Below, piece after piece: positions 16,763 to 25,849 of a stretch of DNA of 64,000 bases. The DNA comes from Demequina activiva (GTDB taxonomy: Bacteria; Actinomycetota; Actinomycetes; Actinomycetales; Demequinaceae). Under the pieces are notes generated by a model. It did no database searches. It was not told the DNA's origin and saw nothing but the letters and a program-made list of their open reading frames with translations. Made by a program: the position numbers and the translations under genes. The stretch is taken from contig NZ_BONR01000002.1 in assembly GCF_016862815.1 (NCBI RefSeq), positions 62,001 to 126,000 of the forward strand, read 5' to 3'. Every line of letters begins with the position of its first letter. Position 1 is the stretch's first letter.

Positions 16763-17152
16763 ATGCCGCTCTCGGAGTACGAGCAGCGCGTGCTGGACCA
16801 GCTCGAGCAGGATCTCGGGCAGGATCCTTCGCTTCATCGAGCGATGAGCAGGGGTCCTCGCACACCTGGTCGTGTCATCGCCGCCGTCGCCGGTGTCGTG
16901 GTCGGGCTCGGGATCGTCGTGGTCGGCGTGGTCACGCAGATCCCGCTCATCGGCGTCGCCGGATTCGGCGTGATGGTCGCCATCGCGCTCTGGGCGCTGC
17001 TGTCGCCTCGCAAGAAGCCCGTGCCGGTGTCGAGCGATGCGCCCCGCGGCGCGGCGCCGCGCGGCAAGCCTCACGCGCCCAAGCAGCACAAGCCGTTCAT
17101 GGAGCGCATGGAAGAGCGCTTCGAGCGCCGCCGCGAGCGCGGCGACTTCTAG
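16763..17152 (+). CDS. DUF3040 membrane protein
   Basis: Protein of 129 residues: N-terminal helix MPLSEYEQRVLDQLEQDL typical of DUF3040, two adjacent membrane helices (about residues 36-55 and 57-75), and a basic, proline-rich cytoplasmic tail ending in ERRRERGDF. Perfect ribosome binding site AAGGAGG. Such genes often lie near mraZ in actinobacteria; here the transglutaminase operon separates them. Function is unknown, but neighbourhood suggests a link with division or envelope growth. Confidence 0.88.
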   Translation: MPLSEYEQRVLDQLEQDLGQDPSLHRAMSRGPRTPGRVIAAVAGVVVGLGIVVVGVVTQIPLIGVAGFGVMVAIALWALLSPRKKPVPVSSDAPRGAAPRGKPHAPKQHKPFMERMEERFERRRERGDF

Positions 17153-17165
17153 TCTCGCGACGGCG

Positions 17166-17182
17166 CCGGCGGCTTCCGCCGG
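17166..17182. terminator. Hairpin between convergent DUF3040 and transglutaminase genes
   Basis: CCGGCGG-CTT-CCGCCGG is a perfect 7-bp stem in a 35-base convergent gap, likely a bidirectional terminator. Confidence 0.6.
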
Positions 17183-17187
17183 TCCTG

Positions 17188-19377
17188 CTACCGCCCAGCG
17201 CCGCTGCGCTGAGCCCGGGCGCTGTCACTCTCGGCGCTCTGGGCCTCGGCGTCGACCGCCGCGGCCCATTCGCTGAGCGTGTCCAGCGACGCGAGCGTTC
17301 CGTCAGGCGCATACCTGTGATCAGCGACCGCGTTGGCCAGGCGCGTGAGGTCCTCGCGCGCCTGACCGGACAGGCCGGTGTCGAACTCCCGCATGCCGGC
17401 CTCGACGTGCTGAGCAGCCTCGTGAGGCGTGAGGTCGCTCGACCACCGCATGGGCTCAGGCAGCGACTCTCTCAGACGGGACCACACGTCCTCGGCGTCC
17501 TTGGGGGCACCGTGGGGACGGCGTGACCGGTGCATCCACCACCACGCGCCCAGTCCGCCCAGTACGAGCACCGCGCCGGCGAGGACGAACACCAGGATTG
17601 GGATCTCCGGTCCCTGGTCCTCGACTGCGGGTATCCCCGTGGTGTTGGGCACATCCTCCGGCAGCTGCGGCTGGAGCGGCTGGCCGGGAGCCGCGCCACC
17701 GTTGAGCACGTCCTCCGGGATGGGCGCGTTGCTGGTGAAGGGATCTGCGTACTCGGGCGGTGCACCGGTCTGAACCGCGGGTGTGGGCTCGAAGCGCACC
17801 CAGCCTGCGCCGGGGAACCACAGCTCGGGCCACGCGTGTGCGTCGCCGCCCTGGATGACGAAGGTGTCCGCATCGGTCGCGCTGCCCGCGAGGAAGCCCA
17901 CGGACATGCGTGCAGGGATGTCGAGCGAACGCGCCATCATGACCATCGTGGTCGCAAACTGCACGCAGTAGCCCGAGCGGTCGTCCAGGAACGTCGAGAT
18001 CGCATCGCCGCCGCTGGGGCTCACGGAGGTGTCGTAGGTGAACTGCAGGGGGTCGCGCAGGAACTGCTGGATCGCTATCGCCTGGTCGTAGCGGGTCTCG
18101 GCCTCCGACGTGAGCTCGGTGGCGAGGCTCTCCACCCGGCTGGCGTCGATGGCAGGGGAGATGGAGAGGTAGCGCGGGTCGGTGGGATCCTCACCGCCGT
18201 CGATGCGCTCCTGCGTCTCACGGAGGTCACGGTCGGAGACGAAGCGGGGATCCGTCACGATGGAGTACTGCATCTCGCGCGCCGTCGCCTCATCGCTCAC
18301 GACCTCGTCGCGCTCCGAGTCGTAGAACCACGGCCCCTCGAGGTCGAGCGTGCGGGGGGACGGGGGCAGCGGCAGGTTGGTCTCCTGCAGGTTCAGCACC
18401 TGCATGTCGATGCGCTGGCGGCGCTGATCGTTCCAGCTCTCCACGGGCTCGGGCCACAGCAGCCCGGATCCGGCGGCGATGCCCGGCAGCGGCGCCTCCT
18501 CGCGAGACCACTTCACCCCGTCGAAGTCCGTCAGCGCGTACAGCTTGAAGGCGTCGGGCTTGGGGCCCTCCGTGGTGTAGACCATGACGGGCGTGGTCGA
18601 GTTGGTGGTGAGCGACGTGCGCAGGTCGAGGTCGAGGTTCAGCCGCGTCGCGGTCTCGAGCGACGCCGGGGCATCGATGCGGGGAATCATGCCCCATCCC
18701 AGTCCGCCCAGCGCCGTCGGTGCCACCAGCAGCACTCCGCCCATGGTCGCTGCGGTAGCGGTGAGCGCTCCGGCGACCGCGGGGCGCCGTTCGGAGCCGG
18801 CGACGCGCCGGGCGAGCGCCAAGGCGAGCAGCCACGCGATGATGGCCGCGATGAGCGCACCTGTCGAGATGCGGTGCTGGAAGATCACCGCGGGCAGCCA
18901 CGGGATGAGCAGGAGCAGGCCGGCGGTGGCGGCGGCACGCCACGACACCGCGAGATGCTCGGCGACCAGGAACAGCGCCACGGTGACGGCCGTGATCAGT
19001 GCGGTGAGCGGCAACGCCTCGGGAGCCGGCGCGATGGTGACGGCGGCGTACTCGACGCCGCCGCGCATCGCCGCTCCCAGGTCCCCCAAGCCACCCGGCG
19101 TGGGCAGCAGGTGCGCGGAGCCGTCCTCGCGGCGTGCGAACAGCGGAATCATCACCACCACGGACACGAGAGCGGCCAGCAGCGTAGGCAGGACGCGCGA
19201 GCGCGACAGCAGGCGGGTGATCACGAGCGTCGCGGTCGCCACCAGTAGCACCACCGCGACGGTGCGCACCCAGGGACCCATCTCCAGCATGGTGCTCAGG
19301 CCGTACAGACCCAGGAACGTGGCGATCGCGATGAAGGGCGTCGCCTGCCACGGGGTGCGGGACGCGTGCGCAGCCAT
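17188..19377 (-). CDS. TgpA-like membrane transglutaminase
   Basis: Protein of 729 residues. The first 240 residues contain about seven to eight hydrophobic helices. Next comes an external domain with the transglutaminase-like core: Cys in GYCVQFATTMVMMARSLDIPAR, His in GDAHAWPELW and Asp-region after WVRFEPTP. A single membrane helix (about residues 610-630) and a cytoplasmic DUF4129-like tail follow. Such proteins occur with MoxR and DUF58 partners in many bacteria; the substrate is unknown. ATG 19377 has GGAG 5 bases upstream. It lies 2 bases after the DUF58 stop and is last in a three-gene operon. Confidence 0.88.
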   Translation of the reverse strand: MAAHASRTPWQATPFIAIATFLGLYGLSTMLEMGPWVRTVAVVLLVATATLVITRLLSRSRVLPTLLAALVSVVVMIPLFARREDGSAHLLPTPGGLGDLGAAMRGGVEYAAVTIAPAPEALPLTALITAVTVALFLVAEHLAVSWRAAATAGLLLLIPWLPAVIFQHRISTGALIAAIIAWLLALALARRVAGSERRPAVAGALTATAATMGGVLLVAPTALGGLGWGMIPRIDAPASLETATRLNLDLDLRTSLTTNSTTPVMVYTTEGPKPDAFKLYALTDFDGVKWSREEAPLPGIAAGSGLLWPEPVESWNDQRRQRIDMQVLNLQETNLPLPPSPRTLDLEGPWFYDSERDEVVSDEATAREMQYSIVTDPRFVSDRDLRETQERIDGGEDPTDPRYLSISPAIDASRVESLATELTSEAETRYDQAIAIQQFLRDPLQFTYDTSVSPSGGDAISTFLDDRSGYCVQFATTMVMMARSLDIPARMSVGFLAGSATDADTFVIQGGDAHAWPELWFPGAGWVRFEPTPAVQTGAPPEYADPFTSNAPIPEDVLNGGAAPGQPLQPQLPEDVPNTTGIPAVEDQGPEIPILVFVLAGAVLVLGGLGAWWWMHRSRRPHGAPKDAEDVWSRLRESLPEPMRWSSDLTPHEAAQHVEAGMREFDTGLSGQAREDLTRLANAVADHRYAPDGTLASLDTLSEWAAAVDAEAQSAESDSARAQRSGAGR

Positions 19378-19379
19378 GG

Positions 19380-20699
19380 TCACTCCATCTCCCCGGCGGT
19401 GAGCATCCGGCTCCACAGCGCCTCGAGGTCGTCGCCGGACGTGGCGGTGGCCGCGCGCCACCCGGCGCGCCTCAACGCGCGGACCGTGTCGCGCGCATCC
19501 TGCTCGAGAGGGGCGTCGGCGCGCACGATCGCCCAGGCGCGACCGGAGTCGCCGATGGGAACGAGGGCGTCGATCGCAGCCTTCTCGAGGGGGTTGACGA
19601 CAGCGACCGTCACCTCGCCGTGGATCGCGTCCGTGGCGGCGAGCGAGGCGGAGCGCACCACGTCAGCGGTGGCCGCGGCCCGGGACACCGGCGATGCGAG
19701 GTCCACTGTCTGATCGAGGAGCTCGATGCGGGCTGCGGCGGATCCGCGATCACCCAGGTGGCGCACCGAACCCGGATCGATGCCTCCGCCGATGAGGCGC
19801 ACCGGATGTCCGGATTCGAGGACGGAGACGGCGATGGACGCCGCAGCGGAGATCGCCCACTCGAGGGCGACGGGCTCGCGCGGCGCGTCGAGGATCACGC
19901 TTGCGGGACGGCGGCCGGCACGCTCGTCGGAGCGCACCAGCATGGTGCCGCGCCGAGCGGAGCTGGGCCAATGGACACGGCGGAGGTCGTCCCCCTCGCG
20001 GTAGTCGCGCAGCGACGAGTCGTCCGGCGACGGTGTCCGCGCGCCCAGGACGATGCGGTCGGCGTGGCCCATGAGCGCGCCCGCCGTGGCGGACAGGTCC
20101 ACGACGGCTGGCCACACCGGCACGTGCTGCGCCTCGCCCACCGGGGTGTCCGCGAGGAACATCGCGAACGGGTCGGACGAGTGGATCAGGGAGGGGCCCA
20201 GCGGCCAGCGGCCGCGGCGTGACGGGTGCAGAGAGTAGGTGAGCTCGAGGCGACCGGGCTCGCGCGTGACCGTGGCCTTGGTGCCCATGCCGCCGGTGAG
20301 CTCGGCCGCAGCCTGCTCGCGGATGTCGAGATGATCGGCGAGGGCGCGGCCCACGCGTCCGCGACCGGGCCGCGACGACCGCCCTGCCTCGATCGCGACC
20401 GTCACGGTCCCAGGGCGGCCGGCGGTCAGCGGATGAGGAGTGACGTCGCGCCGGGCCCGAGGGAAGACTCGCAGGAAGGAGTCGACCGCGAGCAGCACCC
20501 ACACGTACGCGACTGCCACGGCGCAGACCATCGCGACGCCGATGTAGACGAGGATGGGCGTCGACAGCCCCACTCCCAGCACCGCGATCACCACGCCGCA
20601 CGACAGCATCCCGACGCCGCGGCTGGTCATGCGGGTGTCCGGGCGCAGTCGCGACCGCGCGCCGGCGGCAGCGGGGGAACGGGTGGCAGCGGCGGTCAT
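19380..20699 (-). CDS. DUF58 (vWA-like) membrane protein
   Basis: Protein of 439 residues with two membrane helices near the N-terminus (about residues 33-70) and the DUF58 signature: SLRDYREGDDLRRVHWPSSARRGTMLVRSDE in the centre, followed by a von Willebrand A-like fold. Partner of MoxR ATPases in complex assembly or envelope function. Start could be ATG 20699 or GTG 20747; the latter would overlap the moxR end by 11 bases and add 16 His-rich residues. Operon: MoxR, DUF58, transglutaminase. Confidence 0.87.
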   Translation of the reverse strand: MTAAATRSPAAAGARSRLRPDTRMTSRGVGMLSCGVVIAVLGVGLSTPILVYIGVAMVCAVAVAYVWVLLAVDSFLRVFPRARRDVTPHPLTAGRPGTVTVAIEAGRSSRPGRGRVGRALADHLDIREQAAAELTGGMGTKATVTREPGRLELTYSLHPSRRGRWPLGPSLIHSSDPFAMFLADTPVGEAQHVPVWPAVVDLSATAGALMGHADRIVLGARTPSPDDSSLRDYREGDDLRRVHWPSSARRGTMLVRSDERAGRRPASVILDAPREPVALEWAISAAASIAVSVLESGHPVRLIGGGIDPGSVRHLGDRGSAAARIELLDQTVDLASPVSRAAATADVVRSASLAATDAIHGEVTVAVVNPLEKAAIDALVPIGDSGRAWAIVRADAPLEQDARDTVRALRRAGWRAATATSGDDLEALWSRMLTAGEME

Positions 20700-20736
20700 C
20701 GAAGCGTGAGCGCCTCCGTCGTGTCCGTGCGCGTGC

Positions 20737-21753
20737 TCACGGTGCACGCACCACGGCTGCCTCGCGCGGCGCGGCGGCGTCGCGAGCAGCGCTGGGCACC
20801 GCAGTGGCGGAGACGATCTCGCGCGTGATCTGCTGCGCGGTGCGCCCCGCCAGCCGCGCCTCGGTCGACACGATGAGCCGATGCGCCAGAACGGGCACCG
20901 CGAGCGCCTTCACGTCGTCAGGGAGCACATGGTTGCGCGCGGCCATCGCGGCTCGCGCCTTGGCCGCTGCGAGCAGCTGGAGCGATGCGCGTGGCGACGC
21001 GCCCAGGCGCAGGCCCGACTCGTCTCGCGTCGCTGACACCAGGTCCACGATGTACTGCTTGATGGCGGGTGCTGCGTAGATGCGCCGGGCGACGTTGATC
21101 GCGGCCAGCAGGGTCTCGGCATCGGCGACGGGGCGCACATCCTTGAGCGGGTCGTGACCGTCGTGGGAGTCGAGCATCGCCATCTCGGCACGAGCCTCGG
21201 GGTAGCCCACGGAGACCTGAGCCATGAAGCGGTCGCGCTGAGCCTCGGGCAGGGGGTAGGTGCCCTCCATCTCCACGGGGTTCTGCGTGGCCACCACCAG
21301 GAACGGCGCGGGCAGCTGACGCGTCGCACCGTCGACCGTGACGGAGCCTTCCTGCATGGACTCCAGCAGCGCCGACTGCGTCTTAGGCGACGCCCTGTTG
21401 ATCTCGTCGGCGATCACGACGTTGGCGAAGATCGGCCCCGGCCGGAACTCGAAGCGGTGCTCGTCGGAGCGGTAGATGCTCACGCCCGTGACGTCGGAGG
21501 GCAGGAGGTCAGGAGTGAACTGGATGCGGCCCACGGTGCAGTCGACGCTGGCCGCGAAGGCGCGGGCGAGCGTGGTCTTCCCCACGCCGGGCACGTCCTC
21601 CATGAGCAGGTGGCCCTGCGCGAGGGCGGTCGCGAGGGTGGCGGAGATCGCCTGATCGAGCCCGGACAGCACCGTGGAGATGGACGCACGGATCCGTGAC
21701 GTGACCTCCGCGACGTCGCTCAGCTCGGCGTCGGTGGGCAGGGGTGGGGTCAT
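20737..21753 (-). CDS. MoxR-family AAA+ ATPase
   Basis: Chaperone-like AAA+ ATPase of 338 residues. Walker A is EDVPGVGKTTLARAF, Walker B IADEINRASPKTQSALLESMQEG, sensor 1 VVATQNPVEMEGTYPLPEAQRDRF, and the C-terminal lid follows. MoxR proteins activate metal-binding or vWA-domain partners, here presumably the DUF58 protein encoded next. ATG 21753 is preceded by GAAGGAG. The gene is divergent from mraZ, and two CTCCAC repeats 10 bases apart lie about 100 bases upstream. Confidence 0.93.
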   Translation of the reverse strand: MTPPLPTDAELSDVAEVTSRIRASISTVLSGLDQAISATLATALAQGHLLMEDVPGVGKTTLARAFAASVDCTVGRIQFTPDLLPSDVTGVSIYRSDEHRFEFRPGPIFANVVIADEINRASPKTQSALLESMQEGSVTVDGATRQLPAPFLVVATQNPVEMEGTYPLPEAQRDRFMAQVSVGYPEARAEMAMLDSHDGHDPLKDVRPVADAETLLAAINVARRIYAAPAIKQYIVDLVSATRDESGLRLGASPRASLQLLAAAKARAAMAARNHVLPDDVKALAVPVLAHRLIVSTEARLAGRTAQQITREIVSATAVPSAARDAAAPREAAVVRAP

Positions 21754-21849
21754 GAATGCTCCTTCGCAGTCTCCTGACGAGCCTAGGCGATTCCGTGCGA
21801 GAACGGGACGCGCCGTGATGGGGTCCACACGCGTGGGCGTGGAAAACCC

Positions 21850-21865
21850 CTCCACCTCTCTCCAC
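21850..21865 (-). promoter_or_regulatory. Possible MraZ-binding repeats facing moxR
   Basis: CTCCAC at 21850-21855 and 21860-21865 are inverted copies of the GTGGAG repeats near mraZ, with the same 10-base period. MraZ binds direct repeats about 10 bases apart, so this pair is a candidate site on the moxR side. Confidence 0.45.
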
Positions 21866-21925
21866 ACCGATCTACCTGGGTCTATCACCGACATGGCGAA
21901 GAATTGTGCGCAGGAATCCCCCAAG

Positions 21926-21951
21926 GTGGAGAGAAGTGGAGTAATGTGGAG
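21926..21951 (+). promoter_or_regulatory. MraZ-binding repeats upstream of mraZ
   Basis: GTGGAG occurs at 21926, 21936 and 21946, exactly 10 bases apart. Three or four direct repeats of this kind in front of mraZ are the known target of MraZ autoregulation in other bacteria (TGGGN or AAAGTG types); the exact word here is inferred. Confidence 0.7.
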
Positions 21952-21989
21952 CGCACTGGCGAGTCGTGGCGTTGGGAGGTGAGGCCGTC

Positions 21990-22457
21990 GTGTCCGATGC
22001 AGTGGTGCACGGCCCGGGACCCACAGGGGTCTTCCTCGGCACGTTCACGCCTCGTCTGGACGACAAGGGACGGCTGATCCTGCCGGCCAAGTTCCGCGGC
22101 CGCCTGGCCTCGGGACTCGTGGCCACGCGTGGGCTCGACCGGTGCGTCTTCCTGTTCCCCTTGGACGAGTTCGCGACCATCCACGACCGGTTGCGACGCG
22201 CTCCGCTGGAGAACAAGAAGGCGCGCGACTACCTGCGCAACTTCCTGGGCCACGCCCAGGACGACATCCCGGACAAGCAGGGACGGATCCTGCTGGCTCC
22301 GCCGCTGCGCCGCTATGCCGGGCTCGACCGCGAGGTCGCGGTCGTGGGCATGGGGTCGCGCGTGGAGATCTGGGACGCCGCCACCTGGGAGCAGTACCTG
22401 GAGGACGGCGAAGAGGACTACGCGGCAACCGCCGCAGAGGTATTCGACGAGATGTGA
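21990..22457 (+). CDS. mraZ: Transcriptional regulator MraZ
   Basis: First gene of the division and cell wall cluster; MraZ binds its own promoter repeats and controls the cluster. The 155-residue protein has two SpoVT/AbrB-like repeats (LDDKGRLILPAKFR and IPDKQGRILLAPPLR). GTG 21990 is preferred: GGGAGGTGAGG lies at good distance upstream; an earlier in-frame GTG at 21966 has a weaker site. Three GTGGAG repeats lie just upstream. A 106-base gap with a hairpin separates it from rsmH. Confidence 0.94.
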   Translation: MSDAVVHGPGPTGVFLGTFTPRLDDKGRLILPAKFRGRLASGLVATRGLDRCVFLFPLDEFATIHDRLRRAPLENKKARDYLRNFLGHAQDDIPDKQGRILLAPPLRRYAGLDREVAVVGMGSRVEIWDAATWEQYLEDGEEDYAATAAEVFDEM

Positions 22458-22490
22458 CACCACCGTGGCCTGCGGCCTCCTCCCGCGCCG

Positions 22491-22516
22491 CTCTGACGGA
22501 CTTCCCCCCGTCAGAG
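22491..22516 (+). other. Hairpin between mraZ and rsmH
   Basis: CTCTGACGG and CCGTCAGAG form a perfect 9-bp stem with an 8-base C-rich loop, 34 bases after the mraZ stop and 48 before the rsmH start. It could attenuate read-through from mraZ into the cell wall genes or protect the mRNA. Confidence 0.6.
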
Positions 22517-22563
22517 AGCCGGAGGGAGACCACGGGTCACGGCGGCACAGGAGGGGAGAGGGA

Positions 22564-23547
22564 ATGGCCGATGCGGCATCGCGTCACCAGCCGGTGATGC
22601 TTCAGCGTTGCGTCGACCTGCTCGCCCCCGCGCTCGAGCGTCCGGGCGCCGTCGTGATCGACGGCACGCTCGGCATGGGCGGCCACACCGAGGCGATCCT
22701 GGACCAGCACCCCGGCGTCACGGTCGTGGGCATCGACCGCGACCTCGACGCGATCGCTCTCGCCTCCGAGCGCCTCTCGCGCTTTGGCGAGCGGTTCGTC
22801 GCCCACCACGCGGAGTACGACGACATCGATGGCGCGCTCGGGCGCGCAGGAGCGCAGGCGTGCGACGGCATCCTGCTCGATCTGGGCGTCAGCTCGCTCC
22901 AGATCGACGAGGCCGAGCGCGGCTTCTCCTACGCGCAGGACGCTCCGCTGGACATGCGCATGAATCGCGAGGACCCCATCACGGCCGCAGACATCCTGCG
23001 CGACGCGGACCAGCGCGAGCTCACGCGTATCTTGCGCGAGTACGGCGAGGAGCGCTTCGCGGCGCGCATCGCGGAGTCGATCGTGGCCCGGCGCGCGCAG
23101 GCGCCTCTGACCCGCAGCGACGAGCTCGCCGACGTGGTGCGCGCCTGCATCCCGGCAGCCTCGCGCCAGCCCGGCTCCAATCCCGCCAAGCGCACCTTCC
23201 AGGCTCTGCGGATCGCGGTGAACCGCGAGCTCGAGGTGCTCGAGCGCGCCATCCCGGCGGCGATCGAGGGCACCCGGGTTGGTGGGCGCATCGTCGTCAT
23301 GTCCTACCAGTCGCTCGAGGACCGCATCGTCAAGAACGCGTTCGCGGCCGGCGCGACGTCATCCGCTCCTCCAGGCATGCCTGTGATCCCGGACGAGGAC
23401 CAGCCGTACCTGCGCCTCATCACCCGCGGCGCGGAGAAGGCGGGCGCGGACGAGGCGGAGGCGAACCCGCGCTCGAAGCCGGTCCGCCTGCGCGCCGCCG
23501 AGCGCACGCGCCCCACGCCACCTGCGCGCCTCAGGAGGGCCGCGTGA
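22564..23547 (+). CDS. rsmH: 16S rRNA (cytosine1402-N4)-methyltransferase
   Basis: RsmH methylates N4 of C1402 in 16S rRNA at the decoding site. The 327-residue protein begins HQPVMLQRCVDLLAP, has SAM motif I DGTLGMGGHTEAIL, and conserved ILLDLGVSSLQIDEAERGFSY, PLDMRMN and KRTFQALRIAVNRELEVLE. ATG 22564 follows a strong GAGGGGAGAGGGA. Its stop overlaps the ftsL start as GTGA. Confidence 0.96.
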   Translation: MADAASRHQPVMLQRCVDLLAPALERPGAVVIDGTLGMGGHTEAILDQHPGVTVVGIDRDLDAIALASERLSRFGERFVAHHAEYDDIDGALGRAGAQACDGILLDLGVSSLQIDEAERGFSYAQDAPLDMRMNREDPITAADILRDADQRELTRILREYGEERFAARIAESIVARRAQAPLTRSDELADVVRACIPAASRQPGSNPAKRTFQALRIAVNRELEVLERAIPAAIEGTRVGGRIVVMSYQSLEDRIVKNAFAAGATSSAPPGMPVIPDEDQPYLRLITRGAEKAGADEAEANPRSKPVRLRAAERTRPTPPARLRRAA

Positions 23548-23960
23548 GCGCCGCGCCCCTGCGGAGGCCCCGCACCTCAACTGCCGTCCCCACCCGAGCC
23601 ACGCAGCCGCGCGAGCGCGGTACCTCCCAGGACCGTCGCCACCTGCGTGCTGTGTCCGCGCCCGAGCAGGCGCGCTCGCTGGCGCCGTTCGCCTGGACCT
23701 GCGTGCTGATCATCATGGCCGCGCTCGCGTCCGTGCTCGCGATCACCACCGCGATGTCGGAGGGCGCGTACGAGCGCCGCGACCTCAAGATCGAGATCGC
23801 CCAGCTCCACCAGCAGCGCGCCGCGCTGGTGAGCGAGCTCGAGGCGAACTCGTCGCCCACGTACCTGGCGGAGGCGGCGCGCGGCCTGGGCATGGAGCCC
23901 CACACGACGTTGGGCTTCGTGTCGCTCACGGATCAAGCAGTGCTGAAGCAGGGGGAGTAG
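23544..23960 (+). CDS. ftsL: Septum protein FtsL-like
   Basis: Bitopic membrane protein of 138 residues: a basic, disordered N-terminal tail of about 50 residues, one membrane helix (about 53-73, WTCVLIIMAALASVLAITTAM), then a coiled coil (LKIEIAQLHQQRAALVSELEAN). This layout and position between rsmH and ftsI identify it as the actinobacterial FtsL, which forms a complex with FtsQ and DivIC to activate FtsWI. Sequence conservation in the family is low, so the call rests on topology and order. GTG start overlaps rsmH by 4 bases, with AGGAGGG upstream. Confidence 0.83.
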   Translation: MSAAPLRRPRTSTAVPTRATQPRERGTSQDRRHLRAVSAPEQARSLAPFAWTCVLIIMAALASVLAITTAMSEGAYERRDLKIEIAQLHQQRAALVSELEANSSPTYLAEAARGLGMEPHTTLGFVSLTDQAVLKQGE

Positions 23961-23962
23961 GG

Positions 23963-25849
23963 ATGGCGGACCAGCGACCGAGGACTGGCCAGCGCGGGCA
24001 GGGTGCCCAGCGGCCCGGAACGCCGCGCACCGCGGGGCGTCCTCGCACGGTGCCGGTGACCGCCACCGGCGCGCGCCTGCCGCGGGTGGGCGACCCGCGC
24101 ACCCGCCAGCGTCTCGTCACGCTGCTGTCGCTCGCGCTGCTCGCGGTGTTCGCCGTGCGTCTGGTGACCATCCAGGGCGTGGAATCCTCCGCGATGGCCG
24201 CCGCCGCGCTCGAGAACCGCCTCGCGACCACCACCACGGAGCCGCTGCGCGCGGACATCACCGATCGCAACGGCGTGGTGCTCGCGACCAGCGCCGAGCG
24301 CTACCACGTGTTCGTCAACCAGCAGAAGCTGCAGGAGTGGAAGCGCGTCGACGGTCAGGCGGTGGTGGCGGAGGGCCCGCTCGACGCGGCACGCATCCTC
24401 GCGCCCATCCTGGGCACCAGCGAGGCAGAGCTGTCGGCTGACCTCGTGGGCGACCAGCCCTTCCAGTACCTGGCCAAGTACGTGACGCCGGAGACCTGGG
24501 ATCTCATCGCGGACGAGGGCATCTACGGCATCGATCGCGAGCCCGTCTCCGAGCGCATCTACCCCAACGGCTCGATCGCGGGCAACATCGTGGGCTTCGT
24601 GGGCGGCAAGGAGGACCACCAGGGTGTGAACTGGGGACTGGCCGGCATCGAGGCCAGCTTCGAGGACGAGCTCCTGGGAGAGCCAGGCTCGCTCACCTAC
24701 GAGCGCGGCGTGGGCGGCACCGTCATCCCCACGGGCGTGCTCGAGGAGGAGCCCGCGGTGCCCGGATCGACCGTCGAGCTGACGATCGATCGCGACATCC
24801 AGTACTACGCGCAGGAGCGCCTGGCGGAGGCCCTGCGCGTCACGGGCGCTCCCCGCGGAATCGTCACCGTCCAGGAGGTCGAGACGGGCGAGATGCTCGC
24901 GCTCGCGGACTCCGGCACCGTGGACCCCAACGACCCGGGCGCGACGGATGCGTCGAGCCGCGGCTCGCGCGCGGTGGAGGACGTGTTCGAGCCGGGCTCG
25001 ACCGCCAAGGTCATCACGGTGGCCGCGGCCCTCGAGGAGGGCCTCGCCACGCCTACCAGCCGCTACGTCGCGCCGTACCAGTACACGACGGACAACAACC
25101 AGACCTTCAAGGACTCCCACGACTACGGCGACCAGAAGCTCACGCTCGCCGGCATCCTCGTGAACTCCTCCAACACCGGCACCATCCAGGCTGGCGAGCG
25201 CCTCACCGAGGCCCAGCGATACGAGTACCTGTCGAAGTTCGGCTTCGGCACGCCCACCGGGGTGGGCCTGCCGTCCGAGTCGGGCGGCATCCTGCACCCG
25301 TGGGAGAACTGGGACGGCCGCACGGAGTGGGCGGTGCTGTACGGCCAGGGCGTGTCCGTGACCGCGCTGCAGACCTCGCAGGTGTTCCAGACGGTCGCCA
25401 ACGGCGGGGTGCGCGTCCAGCCGTCGGTGGTCAAGGGCCTGCGCGACGCGGACGGGACCTTCGTGGAGCGAGAGAGGTCCGAGCCCACCCGCGTGATCTC
25501 CGAGGAGACGGCTGACCAGCTGATGCTCATGCTCGAGGACGTCACCGAGGAGGGCACCGGCTCGCTGGCGCAGATCGATGGATACCGCGTCGCTGGCAAG
25601 ACGGGCACCGCGCAGGCGGTGGGCCCCAGCGGCAAGCTCGACTCGATCGTCGCCTCCTTCGTGGGCATCGCCCCGGCGGACGACCCGCGTATCGTCGTGT
25701 CGGTGACGCTCTTCGATCCGAAGTCCTCGATCTGGGGCGGCGAGGTTGCCGCACCGGTGTTCTCCGACGTGACAACCTTTGCACTGCAGGCCCTGCGCGT
25801 TCCGCCGTCGGGCCCGGCCGAGGAGCTGTACCCGACCACCTGGGAGTGA
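23963..25849 (+). CDS. ftsI: Septal peptidoglycan transpeptidase (class B PBP, FtsI)
   Basis: Cross-links septal peptidoglycan with FtsW. The 628-residue protein has a basic cytoplasmic tail, one membrane helix (about residues 51-69), the PBP dimerisation domain and a transpeptidase domain with the three catalytic motifs: Ser346-Thr-Ala-Lys349, Ser402-Ser-Asn404 and Lys546-Thr-Gly548. ATG is 3 bases after the ftsL stop, with GGGGGAG upstream. The stop overlaps murE as GTGA. No PASTA domains are present. Confidence 0.96.
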   Translation: MADQRPRTGQRGQGAQRPGTPRTAGRPRTVPVTATGARLPRVGDPRTRQRLVTLLSLALLAVFAVRLVTIQGVESSAMAAAALENRLATTTTEPLRADITDRNGVVLATSAERYHVFVNQQKLQEWKRVDGQAVVAEGPLDAARILAPILGTSEAELSADLVGDQPFQYLAKYVTPETWDLIADEGIYGIDREPVSERIYPNGSIAGNIVGFVGGKEDHQGVNWGLAGIEASFEDELLGEPGSLTYERGVGGTVIPTGVLEEEPAVPGSTVELTIDRDIQYYAQERLAEALRVTGAPRGIVTVQEVETGEMLALADSGTVDPNDPGATDASSRGSRAVEDVFEPGSTAKVITVAAALEEGLATPTSRYVAPYQYTTDNNQTFKDSHDYGDQKLTLAGILVNSSNTGTIQAGERLTEAQRYEYLSKFGFGTPTGVGLPSESGGILHPWENWDGRTEWAVLYGQGVSVTALQTSQVFQTVANGGVRVQPSVVKGLRDADGTFVERERSEPTRVISEETADQLMLMLEDVTEEGTGSLAQIDGYRVAGKTGTAQAVGPSGKLDSIVASFVGIAPADDPRIVVSVTLFDPKSSIWGGEVAAPVFSDVTTFALQALRVPPSGPAEELYPTTWE

